Source of the DNA: Hemileia vastatrix
Taxonomy: Eukaryota > Basidiomycota > Pucciniomycetes > Pucciniales > Zaghouaniaceae
DNA: 64,000 nucleotides
Assembly: GCA_030280995.1 (NCBI GenBank)
Contig: JASXTE010000011.1
Location: 23,677,317 to 23,741,316, forward strand
Direction of reading: 5' to 3'
Part shown: positions 19,201-31,119 of the stretch, piece after piece
How positions within the stretch are numbered: position 1 is the stretch's first letter
Layout: each line of letters opens with the position of its first letter
Position numbers and translations under genes: made by a program
Notes under the pieces: generated by a model
Databases searched by the model: none
The model's input: only the letters and a program-made list of their open reading frames with translations
What the model was told of the DNA's origin: nothing

Positions 19201-21518
19201 AAATGTAAGTTTGGGTTTCAATCCTTAAAAGTACTTGGACATGTTTTATCTGGATTACAAATTTGTGTTGACCAGAACAAAGTGGCAGAAATAAAAAATA
19301 TTAGTATCACTAAGAATGTGAAAGATGTTAAATGTTTTTTAGGTATGTGTGTATATTATAGGCAGTATATAAAAAACTATCAATTAATTGCAGCCCGTTT
19401 AACAACATTAATCAGGAAAAATGAAGCTTTCATTTGGAATAATAAAAGACAACACACCTTTGATAAATTGAATGAGTGTGTAATGTCAGCTCCGATATTG
19501 GGACTGCCAGATTTTAACCTACCTTTTATCTTGTACACTGATGCAAGCTTCATAGGTTTAGGTGCTGCCTTACAGCAAAAACAGATAATAAATGGAAAAT
19601 TATCTGAAGTAGATATCTGTTATATATCCAGAACCTTAAGAAAGACAGAATTAAGGTATGGTGCCACCCAACTGGAATGTTTAGCCGTTGTGTGGGCCTT
19701 GGATAAACTTCATTACTATCTGAAAAACCAGAAGTTTGAATTAATAACAGATTGCAGTGCAGTAAAATCATTACTAAACATGAAAACACCTAATAGGCAC
19801 ATGTTTAGATGGAAACTAGCTGTACAAGAGTACAGAGGAAGAATAAAAATCACTCATAGAGCAGAAACATTACATTCTAATGTGGATTTATTATTCAGAA
19901 GTCCTTTGCCAAATGATTCTGACAACTCAGCTTATGTACCTGAAAATGAGGTTTTATATATATTTGTGATTATATAGTGGATTTAGAGGAAGAGTTTATG
20001 CAAACTATATTGGAAAATTATTCATCTGATAAGTATTTGGCTAAATTATCTACCATTTTAAATGATCCCACTAATGCCTCCATGAGTGCATTAATTAAAA
20101 CCTTGCCTCCAAAGTATAAAAATGCCTTGGAAAAAGGTAAACTTTCAATTGAAGATTGATATATATATTACAGAAAAAAGCTAAGTAATGTAATAGTTAT
20201 ACCACCTTCTATTAAAGAGTTGATGTTGAGTACTTGTCATGATGAAATCTTAGCTGTTCATTTTGATTTTTACAAAACATTAACCAGAGCTAAAAATACA
20301 GCCTAGTAGAAAAACATGAAAGAAGATGTACAAAAATACATTGAAACATGTGACTCTTGTCAGAAATCTAAAAAATTAACTGGGAAGAGAGCTGGGTTGT
20401 TACAACAAATAGAGCAGCCAAAAGCTCCATGGGAAATTATAAACATAGATTTTGTCACTGGCTGGCCATTAGCAGAAAAAGAAAGTCTCAATTCTTTCTG
20501 GGTAATTATGGATAGATTAACAAAAATGTGTAAATTTATCCCTAGACATAAAGAGGTATCTGCAAAAGCCTTGGCATTACTATGGTGGACTAAAATGATG
20601 AATACTGCTGGGTTCCCCAAAGCCATAATCTCTGACAGAGACCCTAAATTTATTTCACAGTTCTGGACATTATTGATGGAAGTATCAGGTTTTCAATTTA
20701 AATTGTCTACAGCACACCATCCACAAATAGATAAGCTAGCTGAGAGAATGATACAGGCTCTAGAAAATATGATCAGAAGATATTGTGCCTTTGGATTAAA
20801 ATACAAAGTCAATGAGAAATTCACACATGACTGAGTAACATTAATTCCTGGCCTTGAATTTGCTTATAATAGCACAACTCATTCTGTAACAGAGAAAAAA
20901 CCATTTGAACTCTGGCTGGGATATGTACCAAATACCCCAGTGAATCATTTAAATAAATTACCAAGGTTAGTTATACATCCTGGTACTAAATCCTTTATTC
21001 ATATGCAAAAAATGTGTAGAAAACATGCAGAAGAATGCATTAAAAAAGCATTTGAATATGAAAATAAAAGGTGGGATAAATCTCATAAAGAATTTGAATT
21101 CAAAAAAGGAGATGAATTCCTAATTTCAACACTACATTTTAACTTACAAGGTAATGTTAAATTAAAGTATCTCTTTGTAGGACCTTTTTTAGTAAGCAAA
21201 AAGGTTGGTAATAATTCTGTGGAAGTCATATTATATTCCCCATATGATAGGAAACATCCAGTTTTCCCTATCTCATTATTAAAACCTTACCATGCAAAAG
21301 ATCCTTACTTATTTCCAAAAAGAAGAGGAAGGCCTAAAAAGCAACCTAAACAAATTGTTGAAAGGGAAGAGATTGAAAAAATACTCAAGAAAAGGATTCT
21401 TACTAAAGAGAAAGGAAAAGAGTATTTATTAAGATTTAAGGGGAAATAAAATGAATTTGAGAAATGGATACCTGAAAAAGAAATTTCAAATCTATCCTCC
21501 CTTCTTATAAAAATTTAA
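16287..21518 (+). pseudogene. Gag-Pol of A2, with many stops
   Basis: Homologous to A1 gag-pol over its full length. The best start is the ATG at 16293. Recognisable parts: Gag core NWPKLDQYPSFDG (about 17080); a degenerate zinc knuckle (CYKYNEPCAKGHTC, about 17710); protease LDTGASGS (about 18028); reverse transcriptase with YIDD (about 19090); RNase H YTDAS (about 19537); integrase zinc site CDSCQKSKK (20350), NIDFVTG (20440), SDRDPKF (20632) and LAERM (20738). Stops replace Glu, Lys, Tyr, Met and Trp codons (for example TAGTAG for the Trp-Trp pair near 20306), so decay is general and not one mutation type. The C-terminal chromodomain-like tail is present but broken at 21447. Confidence 0.9.
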
Positions 21519-21707
21519 ACAGAAATATATTAATGTTAAACCAGCTGAGGGGTTAAAAAACAAGTACTCATAATATTTTGTTATGTTTTATTTCTTTAAA
21601 GAATTAATCTTTAATGCTACAGAATTTTCTGAATACCTGAAAAATAATATAAAATAAAAAAAAGTGTATAAATTATCATTTTTTTAATATTTTTTTGGTT
21701 GGGCGAG
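21519..21707 (+). other. 3' spacer and purine tract of A2
   Basis: AT-rich spacer ending GGTTGGGCGAG before the LTR, a degenerate form of A1's purine tract. Confidence 0.4.
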
Positions 21708-21970
21708 TGTCAGCCTTAATATTCACAGGACTGAGTTATAAGTACTTATAAGTTATGTTAAACACATGGACTATACATGGGAGCAATAAATTAGAGTACA
21801 CAAATAGTATGCATAAGTAAAATTATGATAATATACAAAATATGCCATTATAACACCTTATATACAAGTATATATCCACCTTTTATAAGTCTTATGTACT
21901 TAATATTAAGTTGGAATATGTTAGGGTAATCATAAGGACCTTAAATATAAGGCTACATAATTTTTAAGTA

Positions 21971-22315
21971 CAGTGCCCTACCAAAAGTCTGTGAATGGTC
22001 TTTTTTTGATGTCACTCACTTAATATTGCTCAGAAAAACTTCTAGTTTTGTATTCTAGTTCAAAAGCATGTTTCTAATCAAGATAGTCATATATAAATAC
22101 AAAATCACTATGATAAAATAAAAATTAAATTGAAATCCAAAAAGCCAATTTTTCAGCTACCATAAATAATTTTTTAGCCAGATGAAATACATACCATTAG
22201 ATAAACCAGACATCATAGAATGTCTCCTCAAAAGGAAATTTCATAAAAAAAAAATTAAATATTTTTTTTTCAAAAATAAAATAAGTCCCCTCCCCTCTCC
22301 TCCACTCCTGTAAGC
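21971..22315. repeat. Left terminal inverted repeat of the mariner element
   Basis: It pairs with 23037-23379 over nearly its whole length (shared blocks include ATATTGCTCAGAAAAACTTC, CATGTTTCTAATCAAGATA and CCTCTCCTCCACTCCTGTAA), with scattered mismatches and short indels. Confidence 0.85.
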
Positions 22316-22375
22316 TACCAAGGAGTTGATCCTCTATGGTTATCAATCACCATTTTCATCCTTGAAGGCATTTAG

Positions 22376-22990
22376 TTAACTAAATTTTCTAATTGAGTTA
22401 TTGGGTAGTTGTCCAAAGCTTGTTTTAATGCTTGTGGAATTTTGGTCACAATTTTTTTGCTGGCATTTATCTTGCACATAACATTTGAGAGCTTTCAAGA
22501 CATTCTCAATAGGATTGAGGTCTGGAGATTGAGCTGGCCAGACTATCTTCTTAATTTTATGTTCTTCTCTGAAAGTTTTGTAATTTAAGGGCTTTGTGCA
22601 CAGGGGCATTGTCTTCCATGAAAGTTAGGATATGTTGTGGGTTTAAGTTGACGGAGGTTGCAACTCTGAAGCTTATGAGGACATCCAGACCAGGGAACTG
22701 TTTCAACATTGCATTTTTCATTCCAATTTTTGAAAATTTTAGACACATTTGAAGGCCTTAACTCAAAAATTTAGCAGATTTTCCAATTTGGCACATCCCC
22801 CTTGAATAAACCAACAATTTGCCAATTTCTCTCAATGAAAGCTAAGTATTTTTCTCACAACCTCTTGACATCTAAAGAAAAAAAATTATATATCAGAAAG
22901 GAAAGGAGGAAAACAATAAAAACAAAATATGTTAGCAATGTTATTAAGGGAAAAAATTGTTTATGATTGTTGTGTGGTTGTTGAAATGAA
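22376..22990 (-). pseudogene. Tc1-like transposase remnant
   Basis: On the - strand the order is: a helix-turn-helix-like piece near 22970-22770 (QIVGLFKGD), then FPGLDVLISF...LTFMEDNAPVHKA (22748-22560), then after a frameshift VWPAQSPDLNPIENVLKAL (22609-22376). EDNAPVH and SPDLNPIEN are the second Asp and the Glu of the DD34E catalytic triad of Tc1 transposases. The first catalytic Asp region is missing, so roughly the middle third of the protein is deleted. It cannot be active. Confidence 0.85.
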
Positions 22991-23036
22991 TGTGAGAGCA
23001 CAGTTGGCACATGCAATAGGCAAATTTCAAAAATGT

Positions 23037-23379
23037 TACTTACAGGAGTGGAGGAGAGGGGGGAAATTATTTTATTTTTGAAAATTTTATATTTAATTTT
23101 TTTTTTGACATTTCCTTTTGAAGAGACATTCTATGATGTCTGGAATATCTAATGGTATGTATTTCATCTGGCTAAAAAATTTATTTATGGTAGCTGAAAA
23201 ATTTTCTTTTTGGATTCCAATTTAATTCTTATGTTATCATAGATATTTTGTATTTATATATGATTATCTTGATTAGAAACATGCTTTTGAGCCAGAATAA
23301 AAAACTAGAAGTTTTTCTGAGCAATATTGAGTGATTGAAATCAAAAAAAGACTGTTCACAAACTTTTGGTAGGGAACTG
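23037..23379. repeat. Right terminal inverted repeat of the mariner element
   Basis: Inverted copy of 21971-22315, ending AGGGAACTG before the TA. Confidence 0.85.
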
Positions 23380-24565
23380 TAGACTTAAACCTGTTATTTT
23401 CATTGTTTTATGTAAAAAACAAGAAATGCTCTTTAAATCACTTAAAATTTGATTATATGCGCTTTAAATTTAATAATATTAAAAATGTGCTTTGACAGAT
23501 CATATTGTCTTAATTAGGACTATTGATTCGGCTACTCAAACGCATAAAAATAACACTTTTCAAATATGGTGTTCTATGCCAGAAATGGCTTCTGTGTACT
23601 GGCCACATACTGCCTGCATTTTTCCTGTGTGAATAGCATCATTTTTAGCAAAGTTAGCTTTTTCACACTATAGTTACCCCACCTTCTACGCCCACTGTGG
23701 GGAAACACACTAAAATAGGTGACAGGCGCTTATTTAGTGTCCTAGCTTAATTATAAATGCATTGACGCTCTTTTACGCACTAATTTCATTAATAACCTCA
23801 TTCTTGGCCCTTTAATTCACTACCACACTTAAATTTGCCTAAATTAGTCAAGGATTTACCCATGCAAGCGCCTGCCAAGGACTGCATGTAGTTACCCGAC
23901 ATCTCACGCCCTTTTTGGGTTTTTTGGTGGTTTCTCAGTCAATTTTGATTATTGTTGAATGGGGATTTCATGTAGTATAATTTCATTATTAGCCCCAGAA
24001 CTTCTACAGTTAATTCCCCTTATTATTAAGTATTAATTAGTCTTAATTTTCCCTTTTTTGGCCTTTTATATTAATGTATAATACTCATATACTCTCTTTT
24101 TAGATTATTCTCTATTTTTGATGGAATATCCCTATTACTACAGGATTTTGGCAGATGATATCATTCTAAATATGTTACTAGTCACTCTTTTTGGCTCTGA
24201 ACATGTATATTAGCTAGAATGAGGAGTCATTAACTGTGTATTGAACTGGTAAATCATAGGGGTCATTGGGGAAGTTATTGTGTATAAAAGGAGGAGGTTT
24301 TTGGTCTTATTTTCTTCATTCTTTGTCATTACAATTTAAACATATAACCAATACAATTACAATACATATCAATAGTAATTATACTGAATTTATTAAATCT
24401 AGTTTTCTACCAACTATATATATTGTAAGCCATACATAATTTGTGAGATTAGAATTACTGAGACACTTATATTGAGTTATATTTTAATACTTATTGGATT
24501 TGTACTACAGTATTCATATAGGGCCATTAAAATCTTCTATAAAACTGACCATTCAAGCTAGTTCA

Positions 24566-25180
24566 CGTCTTTGTACTTGAGCTCAGCTTGACACAACCAT
24601 CAATCCAACACCAAACCAAAGAATCCAACCCTGAACCAGTAAGCTATTTTAAAGTCATAGTTAACTTGAAACCTGAATAACAAAAACCAGAACTATGATT
24701 TAACTAGGAAAAATAAAATAACAGAAACAGACATAATGGGTTAACTGTTCTACAGAGAAGCCAGCTCATCAGTTACCCCCACACTTGCCAAAATAAAATC
24801 TAGAGGCCCCCCTGGGTACCTTCTAACAAAAACACAACATCCAACAGCATAAAAAAAAACCAATAATCATGAAGAGTCTGACACTTGAAGACCAAAAGAA
24901 TTTCCAGTTTAAAGTTATAAAGTACTTAAACCTATGAAGATAAACTAATACTAGGGTTCAAAAAAATTAAGCAAAGGGTTTGGAAACAGACAATCTGGAG
25001 TAACTGTTCTACATTGTAGCCAGCTCATCAGTTACCCCTAAACTTTCCATGATCAAATCTAGAAGCCCCACCCATGGGTACCTTCCAACAAAAAGTCTCT
25101 AACAAAACAGATGCACGGCATCACCAAAAATACAAATTTATAGAATGGTCCATAGTTTAAACTCATTGTATAGTCAATAT
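24566..25180 (-). other. B2 3' noncoding region, right of A2
   Basis: No gene. It contains two inverted copies (near 24740-24850 and 24980-25100) of the direct repeat found after integrase in B3 (CAGTTACCCC...CTTGCCA...GGGTACCTTC), and the CAGTTTAAAGT motif of the B1 array. Confidence 0.7.
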
Positions 25181-26620
25181 TCTTCACTTCTAGTGCCTCT
25201 TGGGTAAGATATCTTCCACTGATTAGCAGCCACTCTCTTCTTTATGACTGCGCCATCTAACCCCTCTAAATCATAAGAAACTCCAGACACCTGAGATCTG
25301 ACTCTGTAAGGTCCATTCCATTTGTAAGCGACTATTTTTCAACACTGACTTTCCAAACTTCTGTTATACACCAAAACTAAACAACCAGGTTTAAGGGATT
25401 CCTGAGTCTATGAGCCAGATTCAAGTCCCAGTATCTGACTAATTGATTTAATATCTTCATCATTCTAGAGTATGCCTTCTCTTAACATTCCTCTCTACAT
25501 TTCAGCTGTTGCATCCTTGCACAGAGCAAATCTTGTTTTGAGCATACATCATCCCAATTAATTCCAAGATAAGAGACAGCTTCCAAATCTACTGGAGGAG
25601 CAGCTTTTTTACTAAACATTAATTTATAAGGGAAATAGCCAGTTGTCCTTTTCACAGTGACCCTATCAGCAAATAACACCAAGGGTAAATAATGCCTCCC
25701 CTTTTAAGTTCTATCTCCACAAATCCTCACCAAAGAATTCTTGATAGCTTGATGGCCTCTTTAAACCATGTATTCAACTTCAGGATAATAAGGTGCAGCC
25801 ACTCTGACTTTAAAACCAATACTTTCCACAGCTTCTTTGAATTAATCTCCAAACTCTGGCCCACCATCAACAGTCACCAACTTTATCAACCCATATCTAA
25901 AAACCCATTCCTTCTTCAAAAAATCTGCCACATTTTTGGCAGTCAATTCAACCAGAGGCACTGCCTCAACCCAACCAGACAAATCATCCCTGGAAACAAT
26001 CAAGTATTTATACCTGCCCTCTTTGATATGAACAGCATCTAAACTGACTCTTCCAGATACAGTTGATTCACCAGTAGTGCGGAAAACCTCTTTAGGTTTC
26101 AAGTGACTTATTCTTTAACATTCTTCACACAATTGAACCCAACCAGACAAATCATTCCTGGCAACAATCAAGTATTTATACCTGCCCTCTTTGATATGAA
26201 CAGCATATAAACTGACTCTTCCAGATACAGTTGATTCACCAGTAGCGCGGACAACCTCTTTAGGTTTCAAGTGACTTCTTCTTTAACATTCTTCACACAA
26301 TTGAACCCAACCCTGAACAGCCAACTTCATACCTGGCCATTAAAATCTATCAGCTACTTTCCTATAAGTCTCCCCAAAGCCTTTATGCCCAAGGTCTTCA
26401 TGCAAAGACTTCAACACCAACTTTTGACCCTTCTTCTGAGTCACTGCAACTTGAGGATTTGGATGTCTCCTCCTCATCAACCTTCTTCCCAACACATAGA
26501 AGCCAGGACTCTTCTTCTTCATTGCCACTCAAGTATCATCATCACAAATATATGGCCTCTCCAAGGCTAACAGATATTCAACCATAATAAAATAAAACCC
26601 AGTCTGTCCCCAGATCTCAT
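25181..26620 (-). pseudogene. B2 integrase (decayed)
   Basis: It matches B3 integrase at 57960-59187. Seen from high to low coordinate: SLHEDLGHKGFGETYRKVADR (26420-26340), VSLDAVHIKEGRYKYLIVS with the first catalytic Asp (26060-26000), LVTVDGGPEFGD with the second (25880-25842), and YFPYKLMFSKKAAPPVDLE (25640-25560). Frameshifts and stops break it, and an in-frame 168-bp tandem duplication (25973-26308) repeats the segment around the first Asp. It once joined the element's DNA into the chromosome. Confidence 0.8.
25973..26308 (-). repeat. 168-bp tandem duplication inside B2 integrase
   Basis: 25973-26140 and 26141-26308 are near-identical (both start AACCAGACAAATCAT and end near CAATTGAACCC). 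168 bp is 56 codons, so the frame is preserved across the junction. B3 has a single copy. Confidence 0.85.
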
Positions 26621-26771
26621 CTTCACAATCCGAGAAAACAACATCAAAGGGTACAACCCTATCATTAAAATCACCAGTTTACACATGAGCAACAAGACCA
26701 GCCCATCCAGCACACCAACAACTAAATTTTGGAACATTATTTTCTTCCACTGAATCTTAAGAGAATCCAGC

Positions 26772-28260
26772 TCACCAACAAAAACCACCATTCTCTAATT
26801 TTGAGCCATCCAAAATAAAAGCCCCATCTTCATCCACAAAAACATGCTGATCAGCAGAATCAATATCAGTTCGAGCCAGTTTAACTTTTTGGTGGAGGAG
26901 AGAACAATCATCCAGTTTAACTTCTTGGGGGAGGAGAGAAAAATCTTCAGCGCCATTTTTTCTGGCCCTAACCACTGGAACATCTTCATTAAATTCTTCA
27001 GAGTCTGAATCTTCATCCATTGGTGGTCTCCTTGATAATCCATCTTGCACTGTAAAGTTTTTTTAGGGTTTGTACCAGGTCAAATGAAAAATTCTGAATA
27101 ATTTCTACCCACCTAATCATTGGATCATTTGGAAGACTAGGTGTATTGATCATATGAACCAGAGATTTTGCATCCACCATCAGCTCAAAATTCTGCCCCT
27201 ACCAAAAATTTTGCAGCTGCTTCATAATTTTTGCTACACCACACAATTCCAACTTGGGTTGAGAATATCTAGATTCAACCTCATGAAATACCAGGGAATC
27301 ATACCTTACTGGCCTGACCTTCCCAATTTTATCTTACTGAGATAAAACAGCACCAGCAGCAATGTAACTTGTGTCCATTTCCAAATAAAGTTTTCCAGCA
27401 CCAAAACCATAAGAAGAATAATATTTTCACCTACCACCTTTTTCAACTTCTGAAAAGCCTCTTCACACTCTCCAGTCCACACCAATTCTGTGTCTTTCCT
27501 GATCAATTTCCTCAAAGGCAAAGCCAACAAAGAAAAATCTTTAATGAAAATTCTGAGATACACACAAACACCCAAAAATCCCCTGACTTCAGTAGTATTT
27601 CTAGGCCTTGGCCATGACTGAAATTTATCAACTTTCTTCTTTGCCATAATCCTTCCCTCCTTACATACAACATGACTTAGAATTTCCATAGCAGGAACAA
27701 AACAGCAGAAATTTGACCAAGAAATGGTCAAACCAGCCTCTTCAATTCTATACAATACTCTCTCTTGAGTAATTGGATATTCCTAAAATTTTTTTTTATA
27801 CCAGGGTTCTCCTTCAGCACCACATTTCCATAATCATTGGAGGTTCCTTTGATTTAACCATCATCAATAAAAATACCAGCATGAGTAGGGACCTTATTCT
27901 GTAAAAGCCAAGCCATTTGTGCTTGATATACTGCTACTGAATTAGTTGCTCCTTGAGGCAACCTATTGAGCTGAAATATCCCCAGAGGAGTCTCAAACGT
28001 TGAAAGTGGCCGTGAATCAGTGTGAAGTCCCCTTTCATCATAACCACCCATAATATCTCCCAAACCATAACACACCCTTCCAGAAAAAGCTTCCACAAAG
28101 TCTTCTGCACTTGGTGGTGTCCCGGCATCCTTGATAGTGACTCTATTAAAGGCCCTAAGAACATGCACCACCCTCAGCTTCCCATTCTGCTTCTTTAGAC
28201 AGAAAACCGGACTTGAGTAACTAGATTTTTATTGTTTTTATAAGTCTGTCCTGATTCTTT
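26772..28260 (-). pseudogene. B2 reverse transcriptase and RNase H (decayed)
   Basis: From high to low: RAFNRVTIKDAGTPPSAEDF, DIMGGYDERGLHTDSRP, LPQGATNSVAVYQAQMAW, HAGIFIDDG (reverse transcriptase active site, near 27860), then RIEEAGLTIS and EVRGFLGVCVYLRIFI (27755-27570), then RNase H remnants and an acidic linker (27050-26772) that in B3 joins RNase H to integrase. Stops separate the pieces. As in B3 the active site is FIDD, not YxDD. Confidence 0.85.
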
Positions 28261-30300
28261 CCCTAACAATCTCTACAAAATCATCCCTAATAGCTGCTGG
28301 AATTAGAATAGGTTTGATTTTCTAAGTTTCATGACAAACCACAGGAATCAAGTAAGGTTCTCCATAAGAGTGTTTAAACACACCCCTTTCCTCTTCAAAA
28401 AATGCCACCACTTTCTCTCTCAGCACAATAACTTGCAACAACAACTTCTTTACCTTATCAGGCAACCACCCATCAGGACCAAAAATAACAACTTTCAGTC
28501 TTTCCACAATCACACTAGTAGTTTCAACAAAAACAGGAGGATTATTCACCAGAGGAGTACAGTACAGATCTCTTGAAAAAGCAGCTCTCTTCAAGGGAGG
28601 ATTCAAACCTACAGGCATAGGCTCATTGAAAGGCATAATCTTCTGTACTACCTTCTTATACTTTGCAGCTCCACCTTCAACTTGAGGGATCTTCAGGACA
28701 TCTTCACCACAAGAACTGGAACAAAAATCAAGGGTTTTCCCATTGCTCACATGTGTGTCCAAGGAAATTTTTTTAAATGTGTAGAAGAAACCCTAGTGGT
28801 GCACCATTGGAAGGACTTAATTTTATTCCCCAATCTCACCACTCCAAAACTTTTCCACAATTCCAAATCTTCATCCTCACTTCCATTTTCTAAATCATCA
28901 AATATTGATTCTTCTTCTGAATCACATCTTATATAATTGTGCAGTTTATCCTCATTCTGGAGGCCTAAAGACTGATCTATCTGATCTTCCTACTTTTAAA
29001 ATTTGTGCAGTTTAACCTCATGCTGGAGGCTAGATAAAACCAATGATAATCATTTTTATCTTAAATTTCTTTTAAAAAATATCCATCTTCACTTGAATTT
29101 ATCTTTTCTTTCATCTTCATTATACTAAGATTTTTTTTTATTTTTTATATAGAGACTTGAACCAGAGAGACTGATAAGAATCGGACAACACAAAAAAATC
29201 CTGACCAAAGACATAGAGACCAAATTAAACAAAACCAAAACAAATTAAGTAGCTTTTCCTCATTTCAGAGGATTCAGATTCTTAAAATCCCCAGGTGGAA
29301 ATCAATATGTTTGCCCCTAGGGCGACAAAAATTTAAGCCCCTCTTCCAACTCTGATTTCCTATAATCAAACTTTTTAAAAAAACCATCCTTTTCCATACA
29401 CTGAATTCACCATCAATTTCATTCCCAATGCCAGTTCAACCTATATACTTTGAAATAGAGTAATATATAGCATCAATAACTTTATCCTCCTTTCTAAAAA
29501 AACCTTCTCCAGTTGAGGAAAGAAGCTGAGAGTTTACTGTCTCTAACTCCAAATCATCAATCACAAAATTATTCTGAAACTTAAAAAATTCATCCAAAAA
29601 AGGACCCAGAACACAGAAAGAATCTTCTTCCCCCAAGCAAGAATCCTATGATCTTGAGGGAACCAGCTTGGAATTATATTCCTCCAACAAACGTACATCC
29701 AGAACATAATCATTCTGAAGATCAAGACTTTCTATAAAGAGATTGTCACCACTTCTTTCATCCTCTGAACTTGAGAGAAGAAACTTAGAATCTTTTTCAT
29801 GAGGCTTCAAATCATTGATTTTAGAATAACTCTTGGAATCCAAAAGATCCTCCAGAATAGAGTCCATAACATCAAAATTAACATCCTCCTCCAGCATTCA
29901 TCTTCTGAAATTAAAGGAGAACCCAGAAAATAGTCTTCCTCTAAGAGAAATAGATCCAATACAAACTCTTTCAGACCATCAACAGATCTTAAAGAAACAT
30001 CTTCATCTGAAAATCCATTATCTAAACATGAAGAAACCATATCACCATGAACATCCAATTTTTCTTTTTTCACAGAGCTCATCGACCTTTGAAAAGATAC
30101 ACCAATCATCTAGTGTGTACATATCCAAAACATCAAATGAAGAAAATTCTTGAGATTCATTGACATCATATATTAAAAAAATAATAATTTCTGAAACATC
30201 ACAAACATCATCATCTCCCAAAACGGGTGATTCCAAAATTTCCACTGTAGCTTAATTTTCTGCCACTTCTTCCTGAACCTTTCCATACACTAAATTTTCA
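28261..30300 (-). pseudogene. B2 linker region between Gag and reverse transcriptase
   Basis: The part at 28762-28322 matches B3 55780-56240 (VSNGKTLDFCSSSCGEDVLKI; MPVGLNPPL). The part at 30245-29436 encodes broken, strongly acidic Asp/Glu/Ser-rich frames (for example SSSEDERSGDN) that I could not align to B3. I found neither the CCHC knuckle nor the protease motif of B3 here, so this copy may have lost or replaced that segment. Confidence 0.5.
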
Positions 30301-31070
30301 ATTTCAGGTTCCACCTCTTTAGAAACAGGGTTTTCAAGATGCCCCAGACTAGCCTTCTTCAAAACACCTATATCTGGAATCCTACTCTCTCCATTTAGAA
30401 GTGTCTTCATCAGCGCAGCCTTTCACAAAAATCCGTGAACCTCTTTTTTGACCTCCAGACCCATGGAACTCTAAAATAAACTCATGGCCTCCATTTAATG
30501 AGAGGACATACCATTATAATCCAGATAATCCATAACCTCTTCAAATTACTCAATAAATTACCATACTGAACCAGAGAAGTTACACCACCATCCATTTCCC
30601 ATTTCCTAGCAATGCCATAAAGATCATCCATTGAAATCACAGTGAGCCACCTCCTGATAATTTCCATCTTTAACTTTCCCCAATCCTGAATCGTAAATCC
30701 CTCCATTGTAAGAACTTCCCTCACCACCTCTCTATCATAAATGAAGAAGATCACCTGCTTCACCCTATCCAAATCAGAAGCCACATACACATCAGAAGCA
30801 GCTTAAAAGATCTCAAAAAATATCCTTTCTTCCTCTCCAAAGCAAATTTTTCCATTCCATGACTTGATCCTGACCATCCTTACTATTTCCAATCACAACT
30901 CCCCAAATTTCCACCAAAGATAGCCAAAGTCCCCCCAATAGCCTTCAGAGTCCTAGGAGGGACCAAATCCAACTAGAGAGAAGACCCCCTAGACCAACCA
31001 CAGAGACATACAGAACCAAAAATCCAAAGTCCACAAAGAGTTCACAAAAGAAGAGAGTTAAAAATTAACA
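30301..31070 (-). pseudogene. B2 Gag, N-terminal remnant
   Basis: The frame at 30790-30482 (LDRVKQVIFFIYDREVVREV, DWGKLKMEIIRRW, YGIARKWEMDGGV) matches the N-terminal Gag region of B3 (DMVKQIIFFIGDRSVEKESV, DWKLLCREMVDRW, VVSEWQYYGGV). The start codon region upstream is not recognisable. Confidence 0.7.
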
Positions 31071-31098
31071 GATATTCTAAAAAGCTAGCAAATACTCA

Positions 31099-31115
31099 CC
31101 CCACGTTGGGCGCCA
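31099..31115 (-). other. Primer-binding site of B2
   Basis: On the - strand TGGCGCCCAACGTGGGG, four bases after the LTR. It is complementary to a tRNA 3' end of the Lys type known from several retroviruses. B3 has the same site with one change (TGGTGCCC, 52497-52513). Confidence 0.75.
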
Positions 31116-31119
31116 GAAA

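Larger units (their letters stand above)
21971..23379 (-). mobile_element. Tc1/mariner-type transposon with long inverted repeats
   Basis: 1409 bp, flanked by TA on both sides (21969-21970 and 23380-23381), inserted in the 3' LTR of A2. The ends are CAGTGCCCTACCAAAAGT and, in reverse, CAGTTCCCTACCAAAAGT. The inverted repeats are about 345 bp each, unusually long. The transposase between them is on the - strand and is internally deleted. Confidence 0.9.
13659..24565 (+). mobile_element. Decayed Ty3-type element A2, related to A1
   Basis: It has LTRs beginning TGTCAGCC and ending AGTTCA (13659-15107 and 21708-24565), ORF1 remains, and a gag-pol with many stops and frameshifts but recognisable homology to A1 from Gag to the C-terminal tail. 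The 3' LTR is longer only because a Tc1/mariner element (1409 bp plus a TA) sits in it; without this it is 1447 bp against 1449 bp. I could not find matching target-site duplications (GACAATC to the left, CGTCTTTG to the right). Confidence 0.9.
21708..24565 (+). repeat. 3' LTR of A2, interrupted by a Tc1/mariner element
   Basis: LTR sequence at 21708-21970 and 23380-24565; it aligns with 13659-15107. The interruption is at a TA (AAGTA/CACTT in the 5' LTR). Confidence 0.85.
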
